Assembly (NCBI GenBank): GCA_949358305.1
Contig: OX442316.1
Span: forward strand, 9,982,001-10,046,000
Origin: Strigamia acuminata
Taxonomy: Eukaryota; Arthropoda; Chilopoda; Geophilomorpha; Linotaeniidae
DNA: 64,000 bases
Direction of reading: 5' to 3'
This document shows positions 47,437 through 60,298 of the stretch, one piece after another. Numbering within the stretch: the stretch's first letter is position 1; the number at the start of each line of letters is the position of its first letter. Position numbers and translations under genes: made by a program. The notes under the pieces were generated by a model. It ran no database searches. It worked only from the letters and a program-made list of their open reading frames with translations, and was not told the origin of the DNA.

Positions 47437-49503
47437 ATGTATGATATGATAACCAGCGAAGAAAACAGTGACTCAATGGGTAAATCACAGAAAGGCATAT
47501 TTCCACAGATTAGACATCTTAATTTTGTGTTCTTCTTATTCTATAGGTGATGTTTCGGAGACTGTTGCTGTGGAGGGCGATGTGCCGCAAGATTTTGAAC
47601 CCGGTAAAAGTACACACTGTATGTTGGTGACAACAAATTCTTACGATGAAATTCAGGAAGAACTGGAATCCGAACAAACTCCTCAAAACAGTGAAAGACG
47701 TCAATCAACTGGAAGCACCACTGCGAAAGAATTCGAGAAAAGCGGTTCAGCCGATGGTGATCATTCCGAAGAAACAAAAGTATTAATTAATTTAAATTAT
47801 TGTTTTATATAGTCATAACTCATTCATGTTTCGTCACAGTTAGAAGAAACTGCATCGCAGTTATGTGATTTGTCCGTGGTGTCTAATTTTCCCGAATGCG
47901 ACGAACCGAGCAACGAAACGTTAAACAGTGACGATGATTACGAATATATTCAAAGTAGCGAATGGAGGCATAAGAAAAAGCATATTTTTATCTTAAGTGA
48001 AGCTGGCAAACCGATTTATTCACACCACGGGAAAGAAGACAAGTTGGTCACGCTTATGGGTGTAATTCAAGCATTGATATCTCATATACAAAATAATAAC
48101 GACACATTAAGAAGTATCATTTCGGGAAAACATAAATTTGTTTTCTTACAGAGGGGACCGATAATTCTCGTAGCTGTTTCTAAGGTATAATAATCAATTA
48201 ATGTTATTTTTGGCAGTTGAAGTAAATAATTAATTTTCTTTTCTTCAGGGTCATGAATCAATTCCGCAATTAATGATGCATTTAACTTATTTATACAATC
48301 AAATTCTCTGCTTGTTAACCCATAAAACAATTTGTCACATATTTGAAAATCGTCGTAATTATGATTTAAGACGACTCTTGTCTGGAGTTGAAAAGTTTCT
48401 AGATAATATGCTATTTCTTATGGCGCACGAACCGAGCTTTTTGTTAGGTGCCGTGCGTTGTTTGCCAATGGAGAGCAATATTCGGGAAGTTGTTAGTCAA
48501 ACTATAGTATCGAGTTGCAGTAAAAATAAAGTACGCATCTTGTTTATAAAACACGAAATTGAAGATGATTTAATTTTCAGTAAAATAATTATTTACAGGA
48601 TTTGGTGTTCGCTTTTCTCGTGGCGAAAAATCAATTGATAACTTTAGTCAGAATGAAAAAATATTTCATTCATCCAGCCGATCTACACGTTCTTTTCAAT
48701 TTAGTTAATGCTTCAGAGTCGTTCAAAACAGCCGAATCGTGGATGCCTATTTGTTTACCAAAATTTGACTCAAAGTAAAAAACATTTTTTATTTTTCTTG
48801 TGTTTGTTATATCTAATCCGTTTTTTTTTTAATATTTTAGTGGTTTTCTTCACGGTCATGTTTCTTATATCGATGACAAATGTGAAGTTTGCCTTTTGTT
48901 GCTGTCGGTCGATAGGGATGCATTTTTCCAATTATCTGAATCAAAAACAAAAATTGTCGAGGTAATTGCGAAACGGAATTATCAAGAGATTTGATTTATT
49001 TACACACATTCTTGCAGAAACTGAAGAAAACCAACATCCTTAAAGCAATTACAGAATCTGTGAACAACGACAAATACGAAATCGGGCAAGTCGGAATAGC
49101 AGATTTGCGTCATTTCATTTACAAGTCAAAAAGCACAGCTCAGTACACGAGCCCGGAACTCGAGACTCCCTACGTGACGCAGAAAGAACAAGAACGGCTT
49201 TTTGGCTTGTATCTCTACCTCCACCAGCGCATTCACAGTGCGTCGAGGCCTCTTAAAATGTTATTTCACGTTGGTGATAAAGAAACGATGCTAGGATGGG
49301 TAAATAATAAATTATACGGAGTAATAGTTTCATTTCATGTTTTAATTCTTATTTTTTCGCAGGTGACAACAGGTTTTGAGTTATACACCACTTTCGAGCC
49401 ACTAGTGACCAAATTGGTAGCTATCACTGCAGTTAATAAACTGTTGCGGTGGATTAAGAAAGAGGAGGAAAAATTATTTATTCTCATTCCTTCCGTATTC
49501 TAA
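47437..49503 (+). CDS. Mon1: Mon1, vacuolar fusion protein (Rab7 GEF subunit)
   Basis: Mon1 pairs with Ccz1 to activate Rab7 on late endosomes and autophagosomes. Exons: 47437-47479, 47547-47779, 47840-48184, 48249-48530, 48599-48774, 48841-48961, 49018-49299 and 49363-49503, giving 540 aa. The acidic N-terminal region is poorly conserved. The longin-like modules start with the hallmark KKHIFILSEAGKPIYS and continue with FVFLQRGPIILVAVSK, NYDLRRLLSGVEKFLDN, FLLGAVRCLP, PADLHVLFNLVNAS and WMPICLPKF. The C-terminal part has VGIADLRHFIYKSKS, ERLFGLYLYLH and KLLRWIKKEEEKLFIL. All joints keep phase. The start at 47437 gives a short first exon (MYDMITSEE); an in-frame ATG nine bases later is an alternative. 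Confidence 0.96.
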
Positions 49504-50456
49504 CTTTATCAGCAAATAAATAACAACTTTAATTTGGTTTGACGTCAAAGTTTGTTTAATTTGGGGTCAAAATGAAGAAAGAGAATTTGAAAAACCACCT
49601 TTATTTCATGCTAAATTGTAAACTTTTACTTAAAAATTGGATTTAGTCTTCATCCAAATCAAAACGGGGTTATACATCAAGCTAAATAAATTCTTACAAA
49701 CAAATAAATACATTGCATGAAAGTAGTGATATGTGGATGTAACTTATTATAAATTATAAAATAAACTAGAACTACTCCTACTAGTTTGCATTTGTTGCAG
49801 TGCAAAACCATGTTCAATATTTCAACTACAGAAACTATAATTATACGAACCATTGAGTGTTAACATTTCAAATGTCTATTCGCCCGAGGTAACTTGCAGT
49901 ACTGAGCAGATGGCAAAACAAAAACTTGCCACATAATAAATCTTTAATTTAAAGCTGACATGTTTTCGGCATTAATTTAAAACAAAACGGAAAAACAACT
50001 CAACTTTTCAAGAGCACCGTATTTAAAACATACAAAATCAAATTAAAATTAAAAAAAAAAAATACATTAAATAAACAATCGTATCGTTATGACATTCTAT
50101 TATTTCATCATTAAATATTATTTTCATTCAATATTTAGTAAAAACACGCTTGGAGTACAAAGCAAATAAATCATAAAATCAATCTATTATATAATAAACT
50201 ATCAAACTTTCCTTTTTTCTTAAATAAAAATGCATTTAAAAAAAAATATCAGTAAAAGGAAGAAAAAAAAAGTTGAAATGTAAGTTTCAACAGTTTCCGT
50301 TAGTCAATCGACTGTATCAACGTGTTAAAACCTCAAATCATTCGTGTCGTATTACTGTATTCCCCCTTTCTTTACTTTCAATAAAACATTAGTCAATGTT
50401 GATAGCGGCGAAGCAGCTCCTCGCCACTAAACGCGAAAAGAAGGCCCAGTCAACGA
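49504..50456. other. Intergenic region: Mon1 and dystroglycan 3' flanks
   Basis: The two convergent genes share this 0.95-kb AT-rich stretch. AATAAA-type strings occur on both strands. The minus-strand TTTATT copies between 50090 and 50230 could end a long dystroglycan 3' UTR. No further gene was seen. Confidence 0.5.
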
Positions 50457-53400
50457 TTACGGAGGCACATAAGGAGGTGGCATGCGATAAGTGAGTGCAT
50501 GTTTGGGCCAATGCATACGATTATCCCGATCGGCAGTGACAGGCGGCGGCGGCTGATACAGCGGCGAACTCTCGGGAGGTTGTGCTTGCTGCTGTTCCAG
50601 CGTTGGTGTCTGACGAGAGCGATGGTATGGCGACTTGGAATGCCTGGCACTGCGCGAGTGATCATGTCCGTGTAAGGGCGGAGTGGAGGGGCTGCTACTG
50701 CCCGAAGACGTTCGTGGGTATTCGGGTGGAGGCAATGGCGGCTTCTCCTCCTTCATAATCATGGGATGTTTAGCCGAATCCGGTTTCTCTTCCAATTCGT
50801 GCGTGAAAATCACCGGCGCGCCTCGCTTCACAAAAGTGCTGCTGTCTTCCATCGTCATCTTCCCCTTGCGCTTCTTCCTGTACAGAATACACGCGACGAT
50901 CGCAGCCACGATTAACATGGCCGCAATCACCAGGGCAGGAACTATGGTCGAAATGTAGATATCGTCATCACTTGTCGCTTGCCGTGGCTTCTCCGTTGTG
51001 GTGATGAGCACGCCCGACGTGGGCGTGATGTAATTCATGCAAACGCCGTACGGAGTGGCGATTGCCTTCGTCACGTTGAACTCCGGCCTCATCGCCTCCG
51101 TCAAATTGCTCGCGACGAGGCCTTCTTCCGTCATCAAATAAGAGAGTAAAGCGATGATAGATTGTTTGGGGCACGCTTTCTGCGACAGGGTCGTGTTGGT
51201 CCACGTGAATATCACCGATCCGTTCTTGATGTTTCGCACGTCGATGTACCTGGCGTCCGAATCGTTAAACAGCCGGTACAATTTATCCACAATCATAATC
51301 TTCCTCGACAAATCGTTTTGGAAAACCTCGAAGTCGTAATCCAACACAATGCCAAATTCGATCAGAGGCGAGCTGCGATTAGCGGGTCGACTCGAAACAA
51401 CGATCACGAACGTATCGCTGTCGAATAATCCTTCCTTGTCAAACGCCGTCAACTTCAGATTCGTCACACCGACGTCGGTCTTCATCGGTAAACCTACCAA
51501 CAACTGCAGCGTCGTATCGTAGCGAACCCAAAAATTAGCTTTCAACGCCTCGCCGCCGCCCCTTCGCAATTCCAGATGCAAAGATCTGGTATCGCCTTGC
51601 TCCTCGTCGAAGAACATGTCGTCCTTAATTTTGTACTGAAAAAACTGCCCTTCGGTTGCATTGACCATGTCGATGGGATTGGGCACTCGCGGTGCTGTGT
51701 TTATACGAGTAACGTGGGGAGGCGTCGTGGTCACGTGGTTCTTGCAATGGCTGTACCACCTGATGGAAACGAGTGGCTGCACGTTTCCGACTCTGAAATC
51801 GGGCCCGAGCGCTTGCTCCAGACGAGACCTCTGATGCTCCTTGTCCTTCCTAACGAGGATATTACGCAGTCGCTCGATCTCCTTGATTGGACAACCGCTC
51901 CTCTCCACGAGCGTGTCGTTAGTCCAGGAAAATGTTCCCATGCTGGAAGATAGCACCGTCATGGCGGACTCGTTTAGACTGCCCACTTCGCCAAAAATCT
52001 TGCGCAAACGAGTCAGCAATTGCACGTTTCGATCCAGAATCATCGGAAAGGCTGATTTGTCGTACTCGACTTCCAACACAAATTCGTGATTCACCGCAAG
52101 GTCCATGGCGTGTTGTTCCACGTTAATTTCTATCGCCTCCCGAGCAATTTCGCCGTGTTTATCAACGGCCTCCAAAAGGAACTCCCAATGATTGATAAAG
52201 TTTTTAGCCGGCAGACCATAAAGCATTTGTCGTTTGGCGTCGAACTGCATCCAAAAATCGTCGGCGATTTCTTTCCCCTCGTCAGTTAGGAAGCGCAGCT
52301 CAAGATTGGGCGTGTATTTCTGTTCGCGGTCGTAAAAGGTGTCTTCGGGAATATGGAATTCAAAGTATTTTCCGGCGACGATGGACCTCTTTTGAATTCG
52401 GTTGCGAACAACCGGACCCGTGTTGTGGAACTCGGTCGGCTCTAACGTCGACGTTCCTTCCTCCACCGACGGATGAACTAAATCTGGAGTAAAAAGAGGC
52501 TGGTGTAAAACCGGTGTTGACGTGTGGAAGGGTTTCCAGTCGGTTGGTTCGCTCGGAATTTCGTCGGGAAAAACTCGACTCGGTTCCAGAAAGACTGTCG
52601 TGTGGTGCAAATCGGGTGTGGGCACTGGTGTCTGATAATAACGGCTCTCCTTTCTGTAATAAGTGTTTCTATCGTGACCTCGCGAGTGAGGATAAGTCGT
52701 CATGTCGTGAACGTGCATGTGACGGCCTCTTGTTTTGGTTCGTTGGTGTTGCTCGTGGTGTTGGGGATGATGAGACGGATACGTGCTGGCTTCGAGGAAG
52801 GTCGGCGATGCCATGGTGGGAATGGAGCGCATCGGAGGCTGCACTTCACTCTCGTCAAATGATTCTTCGAACCGATTGTCGTCGTCGGTGTCCCAAAAAT
52901 GAGGAATAGCTGGCTTTGTCGGTATAAGAGCCGGCACAGGAGTTGAATAATCAGACCGGAGCTGGCGCTTAACTCTCAACGACTGCGTAAGCAAATGCTT
53001 GGTCAAATGCCAGCCGATTACGGGCACTCCGACAACCTGCGATAAAGCACCGTTGCGAGCGTCGGATTCCAATTTCGTTATCGCTTCTTCTATGCTGGGA
53101 GTTAAAATTTGGCATGCGATTTTCCATACGATAACTGCATTTGCTGTTTGATGTACTTTGGCATTTCCTGGTCCGGCTCGAATGGCAGAATCGTCCAGAC
53201 TATTACGATCGCTTCGTGTCAACACTTGAAGCTCGTCCTGAAATCGAACGCACGTTTTAATCGAGAGCACGTTTGCAACAATTACAATTCAATTACCTGA
53301 GGTGCGTTTAGATACTCGGATGTTTTCAGTATCAATTCACATCGATTTGAACTGGGCAGCGTTGATATGTTACTGTCGATGCTAATAACTAGCCTCCACG

Positions 53401-54178
53401 AGGAGTCACTCCTCTGGCAATGATGATTATCTTCGGTCGTCAGTGACCGAGTGGGAATTTTAGATTCGTGATTAGCGGGTAAAACATCGATAAAAAAGAC
53501 ATCATTGGCAGTGTCATTTGCTAAACGAATTAAACAAACCATTTATTTTTATTAATATAATTAAATATTAAAAATAACTAAATAATTAACGTCAATTTAC
53601 TGCGACAAAAACAATTATGGTTTCAAGGAAATAATGAAACAAATTATCACGTGATTTTTACAAGGTTAAGCTAATCGTAAACTAAAGCCATTAAATTTTA
53701 TACGAAAAAAATAATTTCAACCACTAGAAACGCAACTGAAAAATATATACCTTCTCCATAAGCCACAACTGAAATATAATTTTGGCCTACATCATCTTCT
53801 AATGGAACTCCTTCTAAAATAGACGTGGAAGGCTTAAAATAAAGCCAGGTTGGTAAAACCGAGTGCCCGGCAGTTGCAACCTGTAAAAAAAAAAACAATA
53901 TAAAATTTAATAAACCACCGCTATTTTTTTATTTATTGATTTTTTAAAAAAATAAAAATGATTCCACTCGCCTGATACTTGATTACATGTCCGCGAAACG
54001 CGTCACTGGGAATATGATACTGAAATAGCTGTCCTACAGTGGCCACTGTGTCCGCTACGCCCCAAAATCTCTCAACTGGTACACTTGCAGCTGGAATACT
54101 GTTCGACTCTTCTTGACAGCTGACATTTATACACAAGAAGAGAACGAATCCAACTGCAACAAGCCTTAGTTCGGGCAT
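50457..54178 (-). CDS. Dg: Dystroglycan
   Basis: Dystroglycan links laminin-type matrix proteins to dystrophin. Exons 53972-54178, 53751-53880, 53297-53520 and a single 2.78-kb exon 50457-53237 give 1,113 aa. A signal peptide opens the protein (VGFVLFLCINVSC). Then comes a cadherin-like domain with FQYHIPSDAFRG and GHSVLPTWLYF, a Cys-containing IG2-type stretch, a dibasic RVKRQLR site, a His/Thr/Pro-rich mucin-like linker, and two further repeats (KYFEFHIPEDTF, FFQYKIKDDMF, each with a WM or WV pair and LLVGLP-like end). A TM helix follows (TIVPALVIAAMLIVAAIVAC), then RKKRKGK and a Pro-rich tail ending PPPYVPP, the WW-binding PPxY for dystrophin. Intron 1 keeps phase only with a GC donor. Coding G+C is well above the surroundings. 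Confidence 0.97.
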
Positions 54179-55720
54179 GGCTGCACGTTCATCAAACTTT
54201 CTTCATTCTACAACTGAAATTAAATTCGTTACAAGTGTGCGTTGAAATCTGATACTTTTTTATCAGTTTCAACATATTTTTCCCCCTCCTCATTAAATCG
54301 TGATGTCATTTTGTTTGCCGACGTTAGATGATTAATGCATCGATGCAAACGAGGAAGATTTTCAAGGATGTTAACAACTCCTTGGCAAATTGAATAGATT
54401 TAATCAAAAATAGACAACTTTTGTACTTTCAATCAGATTCAATCTAAGTGTAGATAATTTTTAAATTGAATTTTACATGAAGATAAATAAAAAATATTCG
54501 TTTTCAAAACCAATTAAATCGAGATCCCATTTTAAGACTGAGTCAGTCAGAGGCAACAAACTTCAACTTTGTACAAACAAGTTGAAAGATGTGTTTGCTC
54601 TCGAAAGAAAGCATCCAAGTGGAATAAAGGTCCTATTCATGTTATCATCAAAGCGACTGATACAACTCTCCAATCCCCCTATCAAAATACTCCTAGCCAA
54701 TCATCACCTTTAAAAGGCTCTCGATATTTACCATTTTCTGCCAGTTGTTATTTTACAAAACAATTTAATTATTTCATGGAATAATTCATCTGTGGTGTTA
54801 AATATTCATCGGGCAAATAAATTCAAAACCACTTTTATTAAATTAGGAAGTGGATGCCGCCTCTCACGTTATTTACACCAACCTTTTCAAACTCTTCGTA
54901 GTTTCACGCAAAAAACAAAAATCTGCATAAATTTGTAAACACCAAATATGGGCACGTCTAAATCATGCTAAAAATAGGCTCGGAACCTTATCAATGTTTG
55001 AGAAAGCTTCAGATTTCCTAATTTTTTCGATCACATTCGGGAGTGGCACATGGTCGCCATTTTGAGCATGAATTTTACGAGCAAACCCTTCGACTAACAT
55101 TTTTTTTTACCTGATAGATGATTCATTTTTCTTGACCAATAAACCAATGCATTTAAAGATCAAGCTTTATACCAGTTCACTCGGATAGGTTAATCACCTG
55201 CAACCGCTGGATGGAATGACGGCTAGACAGACATAGTCACTTCCGGTCTTCCTGGTAAAAGGAAAACATGATATGCCAAGTTATTGGCCTTGAGAAACAG
55301 AGTTTAATCCATTTATGGATTACAAGAGGGGGAAAACATCTTATCCTCGTTCGGAACGATTAGAAAACACAACGATGTTGATATTAGAAAGTGCAACGTA
55401 CAAGTTTCAAACAAAATAAGATTTATATTACCGGAATTTAAATTAAAATTACAGATATCGAATTACAGTTAAAAACTAAACCGGTGGACTGCGCATTTGT
55501 TTGCTGGGAATAAACAGAAATATTCAAATAAACAAACGAAATTCTAGTTATTAGTGATCAATTACTTTAAAGCCAGATCCACTAACAAATCTTTCGTGTA
55601 ACTGTATCTGTGAAGGCTGTTCATATTGAACTCGATTGCTGCCAGGGTTTGATAGTACTGAGCTGATAATGAATTCTGAGCGCCGTTGCTATTTATTTAC
55701 TCGATCAGAATTAATTTCGG
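54179..55720. other. Intergenic region, dystroglycan promoter side
   Basis: 1.5 kb between two minus-strand genes. It contains no supported exon, repeat array or transposon. Short forward frames around 54480-54780 have no recognisable content. The dystroglycan promoter should lie in the left few hundred bases. Confidence 0.5.
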
Positions 55721-57243
55721 TTATGTTATTTTTATGCGAAACCTCTGGGATGCCTCAACCGATGGCATCGTTTCGTACGATCTCAAAGCGATGCTCGAGC
55801 CGCTTTTAGCTGTCAAGCGAAAAGGACGTTCACTCGCCGTGATCAATGGATGAGCTGCAATGCATTTAAAACACGTCAATTATTTACTGCATCAATTTAT
55901 TCATACGTCACTCACCCCCGTGTAGAAATTTGTGCAGAAATGCGTTGTTATCATCCAAGTAATTCTACAATATTTATATTGACTTAATTGAATATTAATT
56001 AAACTTTTTGCGTGTTACCATGTGTTCAAGATTAACTTCTTCCTCTACTATTCGAACTGCTGCAATGTAATTACTTACAATAATTGCAATAATCAGACTG
56101 TGAAATAGCAGTTTAGTATTAAATCGCAAATTATAGTCATTAGTTAAGTCACTTTATGCAAATAAAACAACTGCCAATTATATACACGGCGATGTATAAA
56201 ATAACGCTCCAATAAGCTGAAACAAAAAAATTTTAAAAATCGAATTTTAAAACGTTTTAAACATCGCATTGATTCAAGTTTACATTTTTCTATGGATGTA
56301 ATTTCTGTGTAAATACTTAACCATTCGTCAAATGTTAATAGTTGCATCATAGTGGCAACTATCGAACCGTAATCGTTGAAATAGCGGGAATGAAGTTCTC
56401 CAAATATTCCGCGGCCGATAACTGCAAATGTATCTTTAAAAGAAAATAATACAAAATTATTTATCTATTTTTAAAATAAATATTTATGTAAGAATTCACA
56501 AGTATTGATTAAAAGCAACGTCCCAATAGCTAAAGCAGTTCGAAAAGAATTGAATATGCTGTTGGTAATAATTCTAAAAAGAGATTTTAAAAATAAATAA
56601 ATAAATAAAAACCTTCAAACAGCAAGAAAATATTTTGGCCGTTCGGTTTACTTTATTGTTCCGATCATTTGAAGAAATCTGGTCGAGCGTAGCATTTTAA
56701 ACACCAAAAGTAAACGAAAAATCCATGATGTATGAGCTGCCACTATAATCAATGTAAAAAAATGTAATCCGATTTCCACAATATCCCAAACAATAACCAG
56801 AAAATCTAAAAAATTAACAAAGAAAAACGTCTTGAAATTAGTTTTTAAAATCTTTTCCCGTAATTTGTTGTCACCAAGAATGTTCCATCCATCTTTAAAA
56901 AACTCTTTGCCAAGAGCAAATATTTTCAACAAAATTTCTGCAAGAAATACAGATAAAACTAAGAACTCGAAACCAGAGAGATAATAATCTGAAACAAAAC
57001 ACAAACATTATTCAATCTGTGGTTAATTTTTTTTTTTTGGGGGGGAGGGTTATTATTACCATAATAAGCTTTAACATATTCTGATGTGTGAACTATTAAG
57101 ATAATAGAGGAAATAATAACATCAGCTGCTATAAAAGTTCCATACGTTTTTGAATAAACAAAAAGCAATGCCGATCGCCTTAGTCCGGCCCAAATTCCTT
57201 TCCCTTCTGCCGGTAAGTGCTTTATATCATGTTCATGTCCCAT
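55721..57243 (-). CDS. CatSper-like single-domain six-TM cation channel
   Basis: Nine short exons keep phase: 57060-57243, 56875-56988, 56652-56805, 56500-56573, 56317-56433, 56153-56216, 56019-56097, 55916-55964 and 55721-55854, giving 322 aa from the ATG at 57243 (the frame is open 15 codons further, but begins TTG). Topology: S1 near FIAADVIISSIILIVHTS, S2 near FLVLSVFLAEILLKI, the channel signature DGWNILDFLVI leading into S3, an Arg/Lys-spaced S4 (WIFRLLLVFKMLRSTRFL), S5, pore helix and filter MQLLTFDEWLSIYTEI, and S6 ending CFICINLIIAIIVSNYI. One domain, the T-x-D-x-W filter and the IGRGIFGELHSRYF approach to the pore resemble CatSper1-4, sperm Ca2+ channels. A short cytosolic tail follows. 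Bacterial NaChBac-type or NALCN relatives are less likely by motif. The N-terminus may be incomplete. Confidence 0.75.
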
Positions 57244-57537
57244 TTTATCTTCATAATAAATTCGAACAACGAATTCTGTTTCAACCAAGGTTTAAACCTT
57301 GCGCGGGTTTTGTTTCGTCCAATTATTTTATAGTCAGAAGATGGCGCTCTGAACCTTTCCAGCGCGTGGTCCGATTGGCTAGCTAAACCGAGGACTAACC
57401 CTAAACGAATTAACGACGAAACGAAGTGGTCGTTTTGTTTATAACTGTACGTTTAACGCAATTGTTGTTCAGGTTTTCAAGGGTAGAAGGATAAGTATAT
57501 TTGATAAATAGATCTCCCTGAATTGTCAAATAGAATC
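57244..57537. promoter_or_regulatory. Shared divergent promoter region, CatSper-like channel and crooked neck
   Basis: The two start codons are only 294 bases apart and face away from each other, so both promoters must sit here or overlap the first exons. No TATA box in a convincing position was seen. Confidence 0.5.
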
Positions 57538-60298
57538 ATGGCTTCGACAAGCGGAAAACCTCAGAAAATTCCCAAAGTTGCAAAGGTATGTAGTCGTGAT
57601 ATCAAAAACCCCGCTGCTAAACAATATTCACTCATTTCGTTTTGGTATAATTTTTTCTTTTTATTTTCAATTACCAGGTTAAGAACAAGACGCCGGCCGA
57701 AATTCAAATTACGGCTGAACAGCTTCTGCGCGAAGCAAAAGAAAGAGATTTAGAAATTCTACCTCCGGTTAGTACAAAAAACAACACGACCGTTTAGAAA
57801 TCGTTTCAACATTTTCATTTATATATTTTCAGCCGCCAAAACAAAAAATATCTGATCCCGAAGAGTTGGCAGACTATCAGCTGCGGAAAAGGAAGGTAAA
57901 GTATTACCGTTTTAATAAAAATGCTTCGGTTACTAATGCTTCTAAAATTATTAGGCGTTTGAGGATAACATACGGAAAAATAGAACGGTTATTAGCAACT
58001 GGATAAAATATGCTCAGTGGGAAGAGAGCCAGAAACAAATTCAAAGGGCGAGATCCGTCTACGAACGTGCGTTGGACGTTGATTACAGAAATATTACGTT
58101 ATGGCTGAAATACGCCGAGATGGAGATGAGGTAATTAATTATTCAATCAGAAACTAAGTTTCTCCAACAATTAAATACTAATTAATTTTTTTTTTAATTT
58201 AAGGAATCGGCAAGTGAATCATGCCAGAAACATCTGGGATCGCGCGGTTACGATTCTACCTCGTGCTAACCAATTTTGGTACAAATATACCTACATGGAG
58301 GAGATGTTAGGGAATATTGCTGGTATAATTCGTAAAAAAAAACATTTTTAAATTACAAATTTGCTTAATAATGTTGTATTGACAGGTGCCAGACAAGTAT
58401 TTGAAAGATGGTTGGAGTGGGAACCGGATGAGCAAGCGTGGCTAACGGATATAAATTTTGAACTCCGGTACAAAGAAATTGAACGAGCGAGAAAAATTCA
58501 CGAACGGTTTGTTGTGATCCATCCGGAAGTAAAAAACTGGATCAAATATGCTAAATTTGAAGAGCATCACGGCTACACGGCAAACAGTAGAGCTGTTTTT
58601 GAAAGAGCTGTTGAGTTTTTCGGCGAAGAACACATGGATGAGCGATTGTTTGTTGCATTTGCAAAGTTTGAAGAAAGACAAAGAGAGGTAAATATTGAAT
58701 TTAGTTTATTTTTTAAAAAATAATATTAACTTTAAATTGAAGCACGACAGGGTTCGCATTATTTTTAAATACGCATTGGATCACATTCCGAAAGAAAAGG
58801 CCCAAGAATTGTTCAAAAACTACACAATTCACGAGAAAAAATATGGAGACAAGACCGGAATTGAGGACGTAATAGTCAGCAAAAGAAAATTTCAATATGA
58901 AGAAGTGAGTTGAATTATAAATTGAAAATTTCATTAACTAAATCTAAAAAAAAAAAATTTTGTAGGCTATCAAGGCACACCCATCGGATTATGACGCTTG
59001 GGTTGATTATTTAAGACTTACTGAAAGTGAAGGGAACATCGAAGAAATTCGTGAAGTTTACGAAAGAGCGATTGCCAACGTGCCACCGATGAAGGAAAAA
59101 CGATACTGGCGAAGATACATTTATTTGTGGATCAATTACGCATTATTCGAGGAATTAATTGCAGAAGATATGGAAAGAACACGTGAAGTGTATAAAGCGT
59201 GCTTGGATCTCATCCCACACAAAGAATTCACCTTCGCCAAGGTTTGGATTTATTTTGCTCATTTTGAAGTTCGGCAAAAAAACTTGACAATGGCCAGGAG
59301 AATCTTGGTATGTATTTTTGACACATTTAAGCGTAGTTTAACATTTTCTTATTGTGTTTGTTATTATTATTATTAGGGCGCTGCAATCGGAAAATGTCCG
59401 AAAGATAAATTGTTTCGAACTTACATCGAGTTAGAGGTACATTTGCGTGATTTTGATCGGTGCAGAGTTCTGTACGAAAAATTTTTGCATCGTGGGCCGG
59501 AAAATTGCACAACTTGGACAAAGTTTGCGGAATTGGAGACGATTTTAGGAGATACGCAGAGAGCGCGAGCAATTTTTCAATTGGCTGTGCAACAACCCCG
59601 GCTTGACATGCCAGAAATGCTTTGGAAAGCATTCATTGATTTTGAGACGGAGCAAATGGAGTTTGACAATGTTAGGCAATTGTATCAGAATTTGCTGCAA
59701 CGAACTCAGCATATAAAGGTATGTTGAAGAAATTGTACCAAAGAATTGTGTTCCTGATTAATGTTGGTTCAATTGTAGGTGTGGATAAGTTACGCCAAGT
59801 TCGAATTATCGGTGGAAGGCGACGATAAAATTGAAAGATCGAGAGAAATTTATAAGAAGGCAAATAAAGCGCTTCAAAATTGTGAAGAGAAGGAAGAACG
59901 GTTGATGCTATTGGAAGCTTGGAAAACATTTGAGGTTCGTATTGTAAGATTTCAATTTTTATTATTAAATATTAATATTTTTTTAATAATGATCTAGGAT
60001 GAGTTTGGTGATGACGACAGCCAAGTAAGAGTTGAGGCTCAATTGCCCAAACGAGTTAAAAAGAGGAAGAGAATTCAAACACAAGATGGGGTATGGAGAG
60101 TTGTTATTAAATTCAGAGATAAAATATTAAATTTTTTTTTGTTTTTAGACTGATGGTGGTTGGGAAGAATATTTGGATTACATATTTCCGAGTGACGAGG
60201 CCGCTCAACCGAACCTCAAACTTCTCGCCATGGCAAAGAGATGGAAGAAAGACGTGGAAGTTCCGATTGAAGCGCCTGAAGAGTCATCAACAGACTGA
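57538..60298 (+). CDS. crn: Crooked neck, HAT-repeat pre-mRNA splicing factor
   Basis: Crooked neck (yeast Clf1/Syf3, human CRNKL1) is a scaffold of the NineTeen/Prp19-associated complex in the spliceosome. Exons: 57538-57585, 57678-57767, 57833-57895, 57955-58130, 58204-58322, 58386-58687, 58743-58904, 58966-59307, 59377-59718, 59779-59934, 59998-60090 and 60149-60298, giving 680 aa (human 687 in the short form). After the N-terminal [15 protein letters not shown] motif come serial HAT repeats, each with a W..Y/F..E pattern: [85 protein letters not shown] basic KRVKKRKR stretch and a C-terminal YIFPSDE end the protein. The gene is intact with short introns. Confidence 0.97.

Noticed and set aside
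51576-52909. Several plus-strand frames over 100 codons opposite dystroglycan
   Set aside because: They are antisense shadows of the large GC-rich dystroglycan exon.
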